DNA of 64,000 nucleotides, taken from NCBI GenBank assembly GCA_023055505.1, contig JALIRH010000002.1, positions 16,763,244 to 16,827,243 on the forward strand, read 5' to 3'. Positions 34,301 through 46,071 of the stretch are shown one piece after another. Position 1 is the first letter of the stretch; every line of letters starts with the position of its first letter. A program made the position numbers and the translations under genes. Origin of the DNA: Callipepla californica brunnescens (lineage: Eukaryota; Chordata; Aves; Galliformes; Odontophoridae). The notes beneath the pieces were generated by a model. The model did not search any database, was not told where the DNA came from, and saw only the letters and a list, made by a program, of their open reading frames with translations.

Positions 34301-37300
34301 AATGTCTGTGCATGAAGGGATCAGAAGTTGTGCTTCTACAGAGTGAAGCAAATCTGGAAAAAGAACTGACAGGCAATGACTAGATTTTGCTGAACATTCC
34401 ATTTTATAGCAGCCATAGACCAGCCTGAGAAGAAATCTGCAACTCATACTTATTTTTTTTTTCTGTCCTTCCTTATTTGACTGATTGACTCTTAAACAGA
34501 ATTGCATTTTCTCTGTGTATATAAAATCCAACCACCAGAACCTTGAATATTTATATTTTTTAAAAAATGTGAGCATACCATTTATTCTCACATGATGCCT
34601 ATTTTCAGTTTACATGCAATGAGCAATTCTTGAATTATGTTCCTCTTACAAATGTTTAGCCTTGATACCATGAAGTTTCCAGGCTTTTTACTACATAATT
34701 TATATTCAGTACTATCTACATAAGAACTCCTGTCCTGGTATTATGCTTTTATTTCAAGCTCTTATCCTTTTATTATTCTAATGTGCTTGGTTTTGTAAAT
34801 CACAGAAAAACAGAATTCATTCAAACAAGATACGTAGCAAATTTGATATTGTATACTATCAGCCTTTGCTTGATTTCTGTGAGGATTAGCAGTTTTGCCA
34901 TTACATACTGAAGCCAGCAGGTAGAAAATGACATAGCAAAAAAAGTCTCAATTTATAAAGTGTGCTGAATATGCTCTTTATGCATGCAGTGTTTACTCAT
35001 GTGAACATAAAGATTGAGGTCAATTATAAGCTTTAGATAGCACATTAAAAATCAACGTTTCTCAACAGTCTTAGCATTTAATATTACTTCCAATCGGAGC
35101 GGTGACATAAGGGAGCACAAGCCATAGCATTCCGTTTCCAAGGTTACTCAGTCTGGATGCCACAAGGACTTGCTGGCACCATAAACATTCCCACCCTTCC
35201 TACACAGACTGCACGTAAGCCTGAAAAACAAGCTTGTTAAGTGCTGCAGGGCACTGCATGACTGGTTTGGCAGATGCACAGAAAATACTTTTGCTGAATG
35301 GATTAGCAGAGAGTAAGACTTCAGTGATGATATTATAGAGACTTCAGGACCAAAGTAATGGTCTGTGTTCACTGTAGCTAAATGTTACCCTTGACAAAGT
35401 ACAACCAAAATGTCCTGGATGTGGAAGCTGTCTTCCTGTTTTATAAACCAGTCTGACTCAGGGCAGTGCTGTTTCAGTAAACAAACCAGCCCTGCTCAGC
35501 GCCTGGCTATTCTGTGCTTTGAAACACAATTTATGACACATTTGATATCCACAGCAGTGTTTTGACTGTTTTAGTGCTTTTCCACTTGTTTGGATAGCAA
35601 GGTTTTTCTTCAAGTATCATTAATATCACCATAATGAAAAAGAATTAGGAACATAAACTGTGTGAAGCTTTCAGAGTCACATTGGTCTTTTGAAATAAGT
35701 AATTAGACCTTAGAGGGCAGAATGGAGTGGCATAGTGCAGACAGGAAAATCTTGCTCAATTTTGTGGTCTACTATGCCTCTTACATTTTACAAAAGCTTT
35801 TTGCATCATTTGAGGTTAAAAAAATCTTAGAAATATTAAAAAGGAAAGTTGTTGTTACTGTTCTGTTTCACTGCACTGCAGGATTGCCCTTTCCTCCTCC
35901 AAAACTCATTTTTCCATTTTCTTAAAAAATATGTTCTTAAGTGCTAGCATCACCACATCATTCTCTGCCACTCCTCTTCAAATGAAATGCTCTTACAACA
36001 GTTATTTTTTTTTTTTACTTATGAAGTAGAATCTTGACGAAGATTTGAGGCAATGACTGGACATGCTGCCCAGTCTGCCCTGCTGTCAAAAGGCGTCCAG
36101 AAAATCTTCTATTTATCTAGATGTCAGAGAGCTGGATTTCTTAAATATAATCTTCAGACTGATCACCAGTGCTCAACAGTGCTTCTTTGTAAGATCTTTG
36201 CTTTTTGTTTTCCTCACACTTCAATAAAAGAATCCAAATACTAGTCTGAAAATAATTCCAAATATATCCATAGACTTGGACTCCAAACAAATTTCAAACT
36301 ATTTTCTTCCTTTGTTCTTTTGTGCTGACAGGCAGCCACCACACCTAAATGTATTTAAGATACTGCTCTTTACATTTACTCCCTGTTACAGATAGTGATA
36401 AGGTTTTAGGGGAGGAAAATAGAAGTGAATTTCAGCAATCAATTCTGAGTCAGTGAAGCAAGTTCTCCTTCCACTAGTTAGCAGCTGGATGATCCTGTGA
36501 ACCATTTCATTGCTCACTACCAAGTAGCATGCATTTGACTCTGTTATAAGTTCAGCAATCTTCACTCTTCTGAGGTATTTGTTCTCTTTCATGATTTCAC
36601 TTTCATAAAGCACATGAAAGATTTAAACTAACGCCACTGTAGTTCTCTTAAGTTTACACATGTTCAGTGAGCTGATTCTGTAATGAAAATATGGTGTACT
36701 CAGTGAAAAGAGGGCATCTCACAAGTAGAGACTGAGTTCCTGCTGCGCTGAAGAGAGAACATTTAATTTCTATAGAAACTGATCAAACTATCACAGCAAG
36801 AATTCAGCAGAGAGCAGTAAGTGACAAAGTGTTTTCTTGTATGACAATAAACAAATTGTGAACTGCCTGCTTGGGAACCTTATTCTTTATGTAACCCTTT
36901 GAAAATACTATTGTCAGTTAGAAGAGCTTTACTATTTTTAGTTAATTGTCTTGGATATCCATGTTGATGAGAACGGTCTCTTTTCACATGTAACCATGCT
37001 GAACTACTACTAATAGCTTTATACAGCTGATGATGTGGATATGCATAAAGTCTCTGAAGCTACATTGAGGAGACACTTCTGAACGTGTATGTTAGCTTAG
37101 CACCAAATAGCATCTTTAATGGCTGCTTTTCTTAAATACCTGTTCCCTTTCAATAGGAAGAACTGCATATGGACTAGTTCAAGCAGGGACAGTGAAAGAA
37201 CTGTTTTACTCACAAACTTCTTCAGAAAGGAAAGGAGTTCCATGGCCGCCTTTTTTTTTTACTGTCAAGAAGTTCTGGCAAACAGCAGGAAGATTTAAGG

Positions 37301-37725
37301 TTGTATCTGCCACTATAATCCATTCTATTTTTCTGCAGAACCAAATTTATAAGGGAAGCAATTACTTCCCATATCTGACACAATTTTCCACAGAAAGTAC
37401 ACAGTATCGTGATTCACACACTCCAGAATTCCTTATATGTACAGGAAAAAATCTTGCTGATCTCTGTCTTGCACTGCTGACACTGTTGAGCATTAGCTTT
37501 ACTAATCATATCCTTGCCATTCCTCCGAAGGGCAGTATCACACAGTAGAGTCATCCAGTACAGAAGTACTTGATCAGAGAAGGCACTGCTGTAATGGCTC
37601 AACTCCAAATCACAGGAATCTGATAATGGGCGTGGTCAAAAATGAGAAAGATGCTGAGGACAGTTTATTCTGGCTTCTTGGGTCACAATCCCAACTCAGC
37701 TTTGCAATTGAGACAGGTTGTCTGA
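25396..37725. other. Upstream non-coding region, 12 kb, few repeats
   Basis: AT-rich DNA with stop codons in every frame and no exon I can recognise; ORFs are at most about 95 codons, apart from one of 118 at 37192-37548 with no splice or homology support. The notable item is a perfect 11-bp hairpin at 28355-28380. CR1 is almost absent here, unlike the flanking segments. This is either intergenic or an intron of a longer OXR1 isoform. Confidence 0.5.
28355..28380. repeat. Perfect inverted repeat, 11-bp arms, 4-nt loop
   Basis: AAGAGATAACC, loop AGTA, then GGTTATCTCTT. The arms are exact reverse complements and each contains an AGATAA GATA-factor core, so the site is also a divergent pair of GATA motifs. 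Confidence 0.85.
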
Positions 37726-37812
37726 GTTAGAGAGTCACAGGTTTTCTTGAGTTGGAAGGGACCCACAAGGGATCACTGGGTGCAACCCAACTCCACACAG
37801 AACCACACACAA
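37726..37812 (-). mobile_element. CR1 LINE tail fragment
   Basis: AGAGTCACAGGTTTTCTTGA, then GTTGGAAGGGACCCACAAGG is a reverse-complement CR1 terminus. Confidence 0.8.
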
Positions 37813-39417
37813 AGCACAACTGGAAAGCACAAAGTGAGGAAATCAAATTTTATAGCAGAACTCCACTGGTGCTACTTTCAAGCCCTGCAATTTGCTTTTC
37901 TTGTTCCACTGAAAAATTTTATTTCCAAACACTAATATACTGGCTAGTAAAGGGTTAATCAAGAAAAAAACTGGAAGGGAAACATTCTCCTCTTGCTAAC
38001 TGTTTTCAGAGCAAACCCAGCATGCAGAGCTAAACTACAACATTTGACCAAGATTTATTAATGCCGGACACACCTTTTTTTGCCTCCTCATGACAGAAAT
38101 GTGTGTCTCCCTCAGGACATTCTGCAGAGATATGAGATGTAAGGTTTTGACAGTGGAAAAGTACAGGTCTAAATATCGTGCATTTTGTCAAACTTTGTTC
38201 CAGTAGTTATCTGTTCAAAATTTTATCTTGTTATTGGTTCTTATGCTAAACTTTTATTAGCGTGAATCCTGCAAGTAAATAATGCTAGTATGAGGCTATT
38301 AGAATGGACTGACTGCTTTGCAAGCAGCCATACAGCGGACTTTAAGGTTCACATTTATCTTTGTAATAGCTCAAAGTGCAGGAGGTTTTCCTTTTTTGTT
38401 TCTTCATTTTTGTTTCTGCTTTCTCTTTTTTGGTGCAAAAATCTATGTCCAGAGGCACTGAAACTCCAGTTAGCTGCTGCTTTATTTCCAGCATCTCCAT
38501 AATGGATTCTAACCAGCAGCTCACAAACTTCTGTTTATACAGAGGAAAACCTAGTACTGCACAGGCAAAAAAGGAGGAGAATGTAACAAGTCTTTAAGGC
38601 ACGGAAATTCACTGGCTGAAAATCCACAGCACTGAAATCACAAATATCTGAGAATGGAGACTAATAAGGAAAAAGTGAAAGACCCATGAAAAGACCACCT
38701 TCTCTATTTGTCTGTGGTTCCAGCAATACAGTTCCTTCATTATAAACAAAATGTTACAAATCATGTAGGGGAGTAGCAGAGGTATTGGCACAGTTACTGA
38801 CAGAGAAGGGAGGAAAGAAAGCATGTCTGTGCAGTTTTTATCACTCATTTGGAAGGCTTTTCTTAGTGCAAATGAAGGGTTTTCTCACAGCAGTTCATAT
38901 TCTCTCCCCAGTTCTGTTTTTAAAGGCACTTCTGGAGCAGGAGAGGGTGACCTCTGGGAAACGGCATGCAGGGAGCCACCAGCAGGTCATGGTCTCCTCA
39001 CAAATAACATCTCCTGCTGCAGGGGCCCTAACAGCGATTTTTCATACTTTACTGGAGCTCTCAGCTCAACCTTTGACTCTTCCTTTGTGACCACAGGCAT
39101 GTATCCTGCCTCACCTCAGCACCAAGAAAACATTTTCTTTTTCCCTTCTCTGTCTTCTGGTTTACTTAGAAAGCTACGTACTACCTGAAGCAAGTTTTTG
39201 TTTACATGATATAACCAGCTCTTCAGGCATTGCTGTGATATTGTACGTGCCCACTGGAATAAGAATGAAGAAATAATAAGAAAACAAAAATGATAAAGAG
39301 ATAAGGACAAATGAAGAAGAAACCTCAGCATGTGATGCAACATAATATAGCATATTTTCATGGCAACTTAACTTAAGATGAGATTTTAAGGTTTTGAAAT
39401 TAGGAGCAGAAGTGATC

Positions 39418-39505
39418 ACTGAATCACAGAATTGCAAGGATCAGAAGGGACCTCGAGAGATCATCGAGCCCAACCACCCAATGATGTCTCCCTTTATGAC
39501 AGCAA
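39418..39505 (-). mobile_element. CR1 LINE tail fragment
   Basis: ACTGAATCACAGAATTGCAA followed by AGAAGGGACCTCGAGAGATC and GAGCCCAACC is the reverse complement of the CR1 3' terminus. Confidence 0.9.
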
Positions 39506-40974
39506 TTCTTTCTACTGTCTTTCTTTGCAGGAGACAGTCTATGCTGCATGACACAACCACAGTTTCAGCAAATGAATGATAAAAGTATGCATCCACAGCC
39601 ACAAAAGGGAACCTTCCTCCTTACTTCCACCAGTACTTGTTAATAGCAGGGGAACTGGAAAGCAAGGACACAGAAACTGAGCTGAAAGCTTCCCTCAGCA
39701 AGTACTACAAGAAATGCTTAGGAAAACTTCCAGTCTGACCCTTGGAACCTAAATATCATTCCCATGGACTGCTGAAGATGGAACAACACTGCAGAGCTCC
39801 CTATTCCTCTCTGGGAAATCCTGTGCCAGCACTGTGACTCACAAAGGGCTAAGCTCTATGGAGGGAGTAATATCCTCCACCAACACCAGAAACAAACATG
39901 TCATAGATGGAAATAACGCTGAAACCTGAAAAGAACGTTGAAATGCTTGTACATCACTTAACATAGCACTGAACACAACTTAGCAAGGCTACAAGTAAGT
40001 CACACCACAATGACTTGCTCTCCTCAGTGTTAACTATGAATACTCAATAGTAAATAGCCAAGGACCATTATCCCTTTTGTTTTCTGTCTTTTGTCATAAA
40101 ACTTAGACTGCCATGCCTTCTCTTGTGTCAGTCTTCAACCTACAGGCAGTAGTCTGCTTCCACCTTCTTGGAGGGTATGAAGGGATTGTGAAAGATTGCT
40201 TGGATAAATGAACAAGGAGATCTCTTTTATATCCACTAAAATGTATTATCATTTCTGTGAAGGAAGAACTGAAAAAGTGAAAAGTGTTTTGGGCATTCTG
40301 TAAGATTTTGCTGTAGGTCATTTCCACACCTGGGATCATCTCTGACTCCACGTGGATTCAGTTCTGGCTACAGACTGTTACTGTAGAAAATTCTGATCCA
40401 CCGCAGGCAAGTCCTTCAGGAGTGGCAGTCCACTGAGATATTCTGGACTTCAGAGCCTTCTGAGGGGTATCCCATGAAAATAACAGCTTCACATAAAGAA
40501 TCGTGAATCATACTATGTTCTTCCAAAGATTCTGTCAATAAGTAAAGACACAAATTGTTGAAGAGGCTTCTGATCTCCTTTAATTTCCTCCAGTCCCCTA
40601 TTACCTTCCAGAGGGAGACTCTTCAGTGGAGACTACATCTGCCTGTGATCCTTTTGATGTCACTTCCCTTAAATTCCTGCATTGCAACTATGTGCCTACA
40701 AAGGTCTGTATCTGCCAGTAGCTTAAAAAATAACATTCAGGAGTCCATGGAAACTGACCAAGTGCAAGAGCTTCTCTTCATGTGGAGCTTTTCAAATCTT
40801 GGCTAAATTGCTTTACCAGGATGAAAAGTAACTAATAAAATGACGTCACAAGTATTTAACAGAACATAGTTGCTTTCTTATGACAACACTACTTTTTTCG
40901 TAAAATAGTAATCTGTTAACCAAAGATTTCATAGCAATAGAAGATAAAGGGTATGCAGAACTACAAGATGAAAG

Positions 40975-40985
<11 letters not shown>

Positions 40986-41023
<38 letters not shown>
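40986..41023 (+). repeat. Poly(A) tract, 38 bases, after a short CA repeat
   Basis: A short CACACACACA run changes directly into 38 uninterrupted A. Confidence 0.9.
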
Positions 41024-41026
<3 letters not shown>

Positions 41027-41261
41027 GTAGTTTCCTTCTTTTGGTTATGATCCTAAGTAAAAACACTTTCCAGCCCTTGGATTTATCTTAGCATTGAACG
41101 AAAAGACTACATTCATTTCAATTGACTTTTTTTTTTTTTAAAGTAACTTGAAGGTAATTTAATCCTTCTCCCATAATGGGTGAAACAGTGCAATAGAATC
41201 TATAAACAAAGAGTTAAGAGCAGTTTGATCCTATGATGCTGATGTAACTCTGGCTTCAGTG

Positions 41262-41745
41262 ATGACTCTGGAGTACCGTTCTGGACTCTCCCACTCCAAG
41301 AGAGACATGAACTTATTGCAAAAGAGCCAAACAATGGGCTATGAAAATGATGAAAGGCCTGGCATACACAAAGAATCTGAGCGAGCCTGGACTGTTCAGC
41401 CTGGAGAAGAAAAAGGCTCAGGTGGGGTCTTACTGATGCCTATAAATACCTGAAGGGAAGTGCCAAGAGGGTGAAGCCTGGCTCTTTTCAGTGATGCCCA
41501 GCATCAGGAGAAGCAGTGAGCACCAACTGAAGCACAGGGGCTCCCTCTGAGCACCAAGCAACACTGCTGTGCTGCGTGGTGCTGGAGCACTGGCATGGGT
41601 TGCCCAGAGGCTGTGGAGATATTCAGAAGCTGCCCGGCCATGGGCCTGGGCCCCTTGTTCTGGGTGTCCATGCTAGAGCAGGGGTGGGCGAGGCGGACAC
41701 AAAGGGCCCTGCTAGCTTCAGCTGTTCCGTGATTCTGTCATACTC
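41262..41745 (+). mobile_element. CR1 LINE, about 480-bp 3' portion
   Basis: 'AAGAGAGACATGAACTTATT', 'CTGTTCAGCCTGGAGAAGAA', 'CTATAAATACCTGAAGGGAA', 'CACCAACTGAAGCACAGG' and 'GGTTGCCCAGAGGCTGTGGA' occur in CR1 order, ending GTTCCGTGATTCTGTC. More GC-rich than its surroundings. Confidence 0.93.
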
Positions 41746-44207
41746 TGGATGAAAGATAGAAGATTTGCCAACACATTTTTCAGGACAGTCAGTTGAAGTA
41801 AAAGTATTTTTGTCTCACAAAGGGGTCTGACCATGGAGCCAAACAAAAATGTAAGTCAAATGCTGCAGGCAATGCAGAAAGTGAGAATCCATCATCATCA
41901 TCATTAAGGTCGGCACCAGTCTGCCATCGAGCTCAGCTGCAGATTCCCTTCATCCAACTTCAGACAATATACAGTTTCTGCATATGAACTCAGCCTGTGT
42001 ATTGCAAAACTCAACAATATTGCACTTCAGCAGAGATTCAGGGAATCTCAGGTGAACGTTTCAGGAAACACATAAAATTCCATTAGCTAGCCAAACTAGC
42101 CAAACTCAATCCCAGTCTTCCTACTGCAACAGAACGGGGCACTACTGACATCCTAATTAAGTCTGAGCAAGTGAAATCCAAAACAGAAGATGAGATGCTT
42201 GTGGGATTAAATTTTTATACAAAAGAATTCAAAGGCACAAGTACAACTTTTCTAATCACACACTGCAATCAAACTGCATTTTCTGGTGAGACTGTTACTG
42301 GCAGTAATTTGTGACATTAACAGTAGAAATGTAATCCTTAATTCATATTATTAAAGCTCACATCCTCATTTTTGGTGATTCAGTAAATGGCAAAAGTGTA
42401 TTTTTACAAAGAAGCTGTCTCTATGAGCCCTAAACAATACTGCAGTTCCTAAAAGATAAATTGACTACTTCCCCAGTGAAAATTTACTGCATTGACAAGG
42501 AGAGGAATAAGACACTGAAAATCTGGATTGAAACTCATGCTAGAAGGATGGACCCACCTGAACTTTTCTAACTGAGTCATTTTTCTTGCTCTTACTGTCT
42601 TAGGAAAAGAATTTCAAGGTAATACTTCCATACAGTTTGATTTCACGTTTGAAAATGCAGTCATCCTGAGAGTTCCTTCTAACAGATGGTATTAAACTAC
42701 TGGGTAGGTCGGCTGTCAGTCGCCAAAATGACTGAAAATGCCTCCAGATGATGATTATCCATTGCATCTAACCTAGAGTGGAAACATCCGATAAACATGA
42801 TGTGTACAGACATCACAGTCCTTTTTCAAGGAAACTTTCACATACTTGAGAGTAATAATCAAATATATACAGTACATCATGGTTGTTCAGGGAACAAAAT
42901 AAACACTAACTTGGAAAAGGGAGAAGAAGGTTTGGAAATATTTTCTACGCTGCTGCTTGTAATTGAGAAAATTAAATCTTTATTCATTTAAGTCTCCTTT
43001 TGCTCCAAGATCTTCTTTTCCATTTCAGGTACCATTTTACTACTAAATATTACAAAAATTTATGGTAGATGATTATACACTCATGCAGAATTATACATAT
43101 TTTAATCTTTATTTTTCCTGTTCCACACTGTTTCTAATTATATTAATAAAATATTTTGAGCTCTGAAATCTTTTGCTGATCTTTTGTAACACCTGGTATT
43201 CTGGAAATAATTATTTCAATTTCTTCTTTTTTGAACTGAGACCTGCGTAGCTTTGTATAAGAAATAAAATCCCTGTATAAAACTCTGAAATGACAGATTC
43301 TGGAAACACTTGAGTGTGGGCCCAAAGCGAGCTATGGTTATCATAATTGTGTTTATAGAAATTAAATGATGTTGGGCGCTTTACAAAAATAGGGTTAATT
43401 TCTTCGCCACATCTACAGTCAGCTGAATCCCTGCTACCTTATTATTCTAAGGCTGGTTCATCAAAAGCCCCAATATACAGTGTTCAAACAGCTGTTCTGA
43501 AGTATGCCTGCTGGGAATGCCCCTAAAATGCCAGCCACCAGCTGTGAACAGCTAAAGCCAGTAGCTGCTGCTCTGATCCTTTCTGCCTTCCAGTTTTCTT
43601 TGAAGGGAAAGTAGAGAATCCTACCATTACTTTATTTTCAGTTTCCTGCCCTCAGAGTTTTGTCTAGCTCTGTACATCAGTTTTTGTTATACTTGTCGGC
43701 TCCAAATTAACCCCAGCTTTCTCGGTCTTTTTCATGTCTACATCTTCACGCACAGCAGCTCAGTCTCAGTGATCCAATGTCACCTTCAGGGCCACATTCT
43801 TTGGTCACTCCCATTACACACAGAACTAAGACCTGAGGACTGCTGATCCCCCCCCAGGCTCCCTCAGGACTCTACAACATTCCTGCATAGGAGGGTTCTT
43901 AGAATAAAGTGGCCCAAACCTTATGCCTTGGATCAGTTGTTTTTTTTTTCTTGGTTTGTTTTTTTTTTTTGGCTGAGGTATTCTTTCAGTGTATTCAACA
44001 CAAAGAGCTTCTCTGTCTTGCTTTAGACTACTTCAAAAGCCAGCCCTAAAAGAGCCTGGTTTTGAGCTGGGGCAGATGCTTCAAAACAGGACACGTTTGT
44101 GAAGGCCAGGTCAGGACTTCCTGCCTCCCTTCCCGTCCCTGCAATACTCATTTGGAAGCTGAAAGAGAAGTACAGCCTGGTTTATTTTGGATGGCCCCAC
44201 GTGCATC
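41746..44207. other. Non-coding stretch
   Basis: No recognisable gene or complete repeat. A short CAT repeat lies at about 41889-41905, and T-rich tracts lie at 43938-43970. Confidence 0.5.
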
Positions 44208-44546
44208 TGTAGGGTGAATAACTCAAAAGAGTGGTACTCAGAGAAAATAGTGAGAAAGATGGTATATTTTTGCTAGGCTTATCCAGACGGTAAACAGACA
44301 ACCAGAGAATAAAGAGAAGCTCACCTCTTCCAGATGGTTGAGGTTCACCAATAACCTCACAGGGGAGGGATCTCCAACAAAAGAACCTTCTCCAGTACTG
44401 GTCAGCCCTTAAATGGAGTCTGGGAGAGGTGGAGCCAGACTCCACCCCTTCTGGTCACACAGGTACATTGCCTTCACCTGTGCCCCTGTGGCTGACTCAG
44501 TGCTCACCTCAGGTGACCAATTAGTGGTTCAGGCTGTGATTCAACA
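44208..44546 (-). mobile_element. Probable endogenous retrovirus LTR, about 340 bp
   Basis: Read on the minus strand, the block begins TGTTGAATCACAGCC and ends TTATTCACCCTACA, so it has TG...CA termini. It holds a TGAGTCAG AP-1-like site, a CCATTTAAGGGCTG TATA-like region and a splice-donor-like GAGGTGAGCTT. Just beyond the 3' edge is ACGTGGGGCCATCC, which looks like a degraded primer-binding-site/leader junction. It resembles LTRs of avian ERVL/ERVK-type elements as I recall them. No internal retroviral genes were seen. Exact edges, orientation and family are uncertain. Confidence 0.5.
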
Positions 44547-46035
44547 GTTCCCATACAGCTTCCTCATGGGAAAAGCGAGGCTACTGTAAGTGACAACAGG
44601 CTGACCCTAGTACTGCAGATGGATCACAGACAGAACAGTGAACTGCATCCAAAATGGTCTTGAAATAAACTTGTTTTCTTTACTGAAAGCCTCACCAACT
44701 GAGCTAAAGGCACTTGAGCGATCTGTAAATTTGTCTTCAGATTACATGGCCTAACAAAAGCTTGAGGATAGACTCTAGTGTAAAGTAGAACTTTATTCCG
44801 TACTTCCAAAATTCATCCAAAATTGAGACACCTTAGCATATATACGTTGCTTGTGTCCAACAAAACATTATTATCTAACAAAGTGTAGCTATGTAGAAAA
44901 GTCAATTAGGAAAAGGGAAAAAAAGTGAAAAAGGGAAGGAGGGAGAGGAAGGGAAGTGAGGGAAGAGTAAATGTTCTTTGTTCCAGCATCACATGCTTCG
45001 GGGTTTGAAAGAAGTGATACACAATTACATAAGAAGTAATCAATTAAACACATTTAAATTGAGGATTTTTACAAGTTTATGTGCAATTTACTCACTCTTT
45101 GATAATCTGAATTTAATTCTTGTTATCTATTTTTCACATCTGTTCCAGATAGACAGGAAATAGCTACAACGTGTTTGACAAGAAACTAATCTGTCACAAA
45201 CATCATTTATTTTCTGTTTGCATACACTTTGGAAAGGAGCCTGTCATTCCCAAATACAGGTACCAACGAAGCTGAAGCCATAGAAATCATCCTTCACTTT
45301 ATGTGAAAAATCATTCTGCAAAGAACTTGGTATCCCTCAGTGGAGCTTACATTTTAGAAAATCCTTATTGAGGCTTTAATATCCCAGCCACAGGCTGATG
45401 CAGTTAGCAAAACGCTGGGACTGGGAGAAGATGGTGAATTTTGCATGCAAAAAGAGTGAACTAAAGGCAACATTGATTCCCCTCTCCTCACAGCTGAGTG
45501 ATCTCCACAAGTGTTCTGCAACAGCTTTGGTTGCTGCAGCCAAAAGGCGGCCAATGCCCTGCCCACACCTCCTCTACTGAATCAACAGAGCTTCATTCAT
45601 CAGCAGCAATTCCCAACCCACTCTTGCAGCAAACTTTTGAAAATGACTAGTTAGATAATATATCTCTTCATTTTTGTGGTGAGGAAGAATCCCATCTTTT
45701 ACTTAATCATAATCTAAACAAATTCACCAAAACATGTTTTTACATGAAGATGTGAATGCATCTACACAGATCTGAGCTAAAATAACTAACTTTGCATTAT
45801 CCCTTTTGAAGTTAGACACATAGACTGTACATTTCAAAGGAAAATAAGAAGAAATCTTCCCAAATGAAAACTTTACATCACTAAATTATTGTCTTTTTAA
45901 AGATTAGAACCTCCATATTTATTTTTAAATTATAAATTGTTTTTGAAAGCATAAGTTCACTTATCAGTAACATCAGAGTTCCTTTAAGTGAGATACGATG
46001 TAAAAACTGACTTTCTCGTATATATGAAGAGAAAT

Positions 46036-46071
46036 TGGTAAAGAATATGGTAAAGAATTGGTAAAGAATAT
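46036..46071 (+). repeat. Short tandem repeat of a GGTAAAGAAT(A)T unit, three copies
   Basis: Three near-identical 11-13-bp units follow one another. Confidence 0.8.

Larger units (their letters stand above)
37813..41261. other. Non-coding stretch with one CR1 tail and a long A tract
   Basis: Nothing coding recognised. It contains the CR1 tail at 39418-39505 and the A tract at 40986-41023. Reading frames up to 121 codons near 38785-39188 overlap on both strands and have no support. Confidence 0.5.

Noticed and set aside
37192..37548. 118-codon plus-strand ORF
   Set aside because: No recognisable domain, no supporting splice or promoter context, and composition like translated non-coding DNA.
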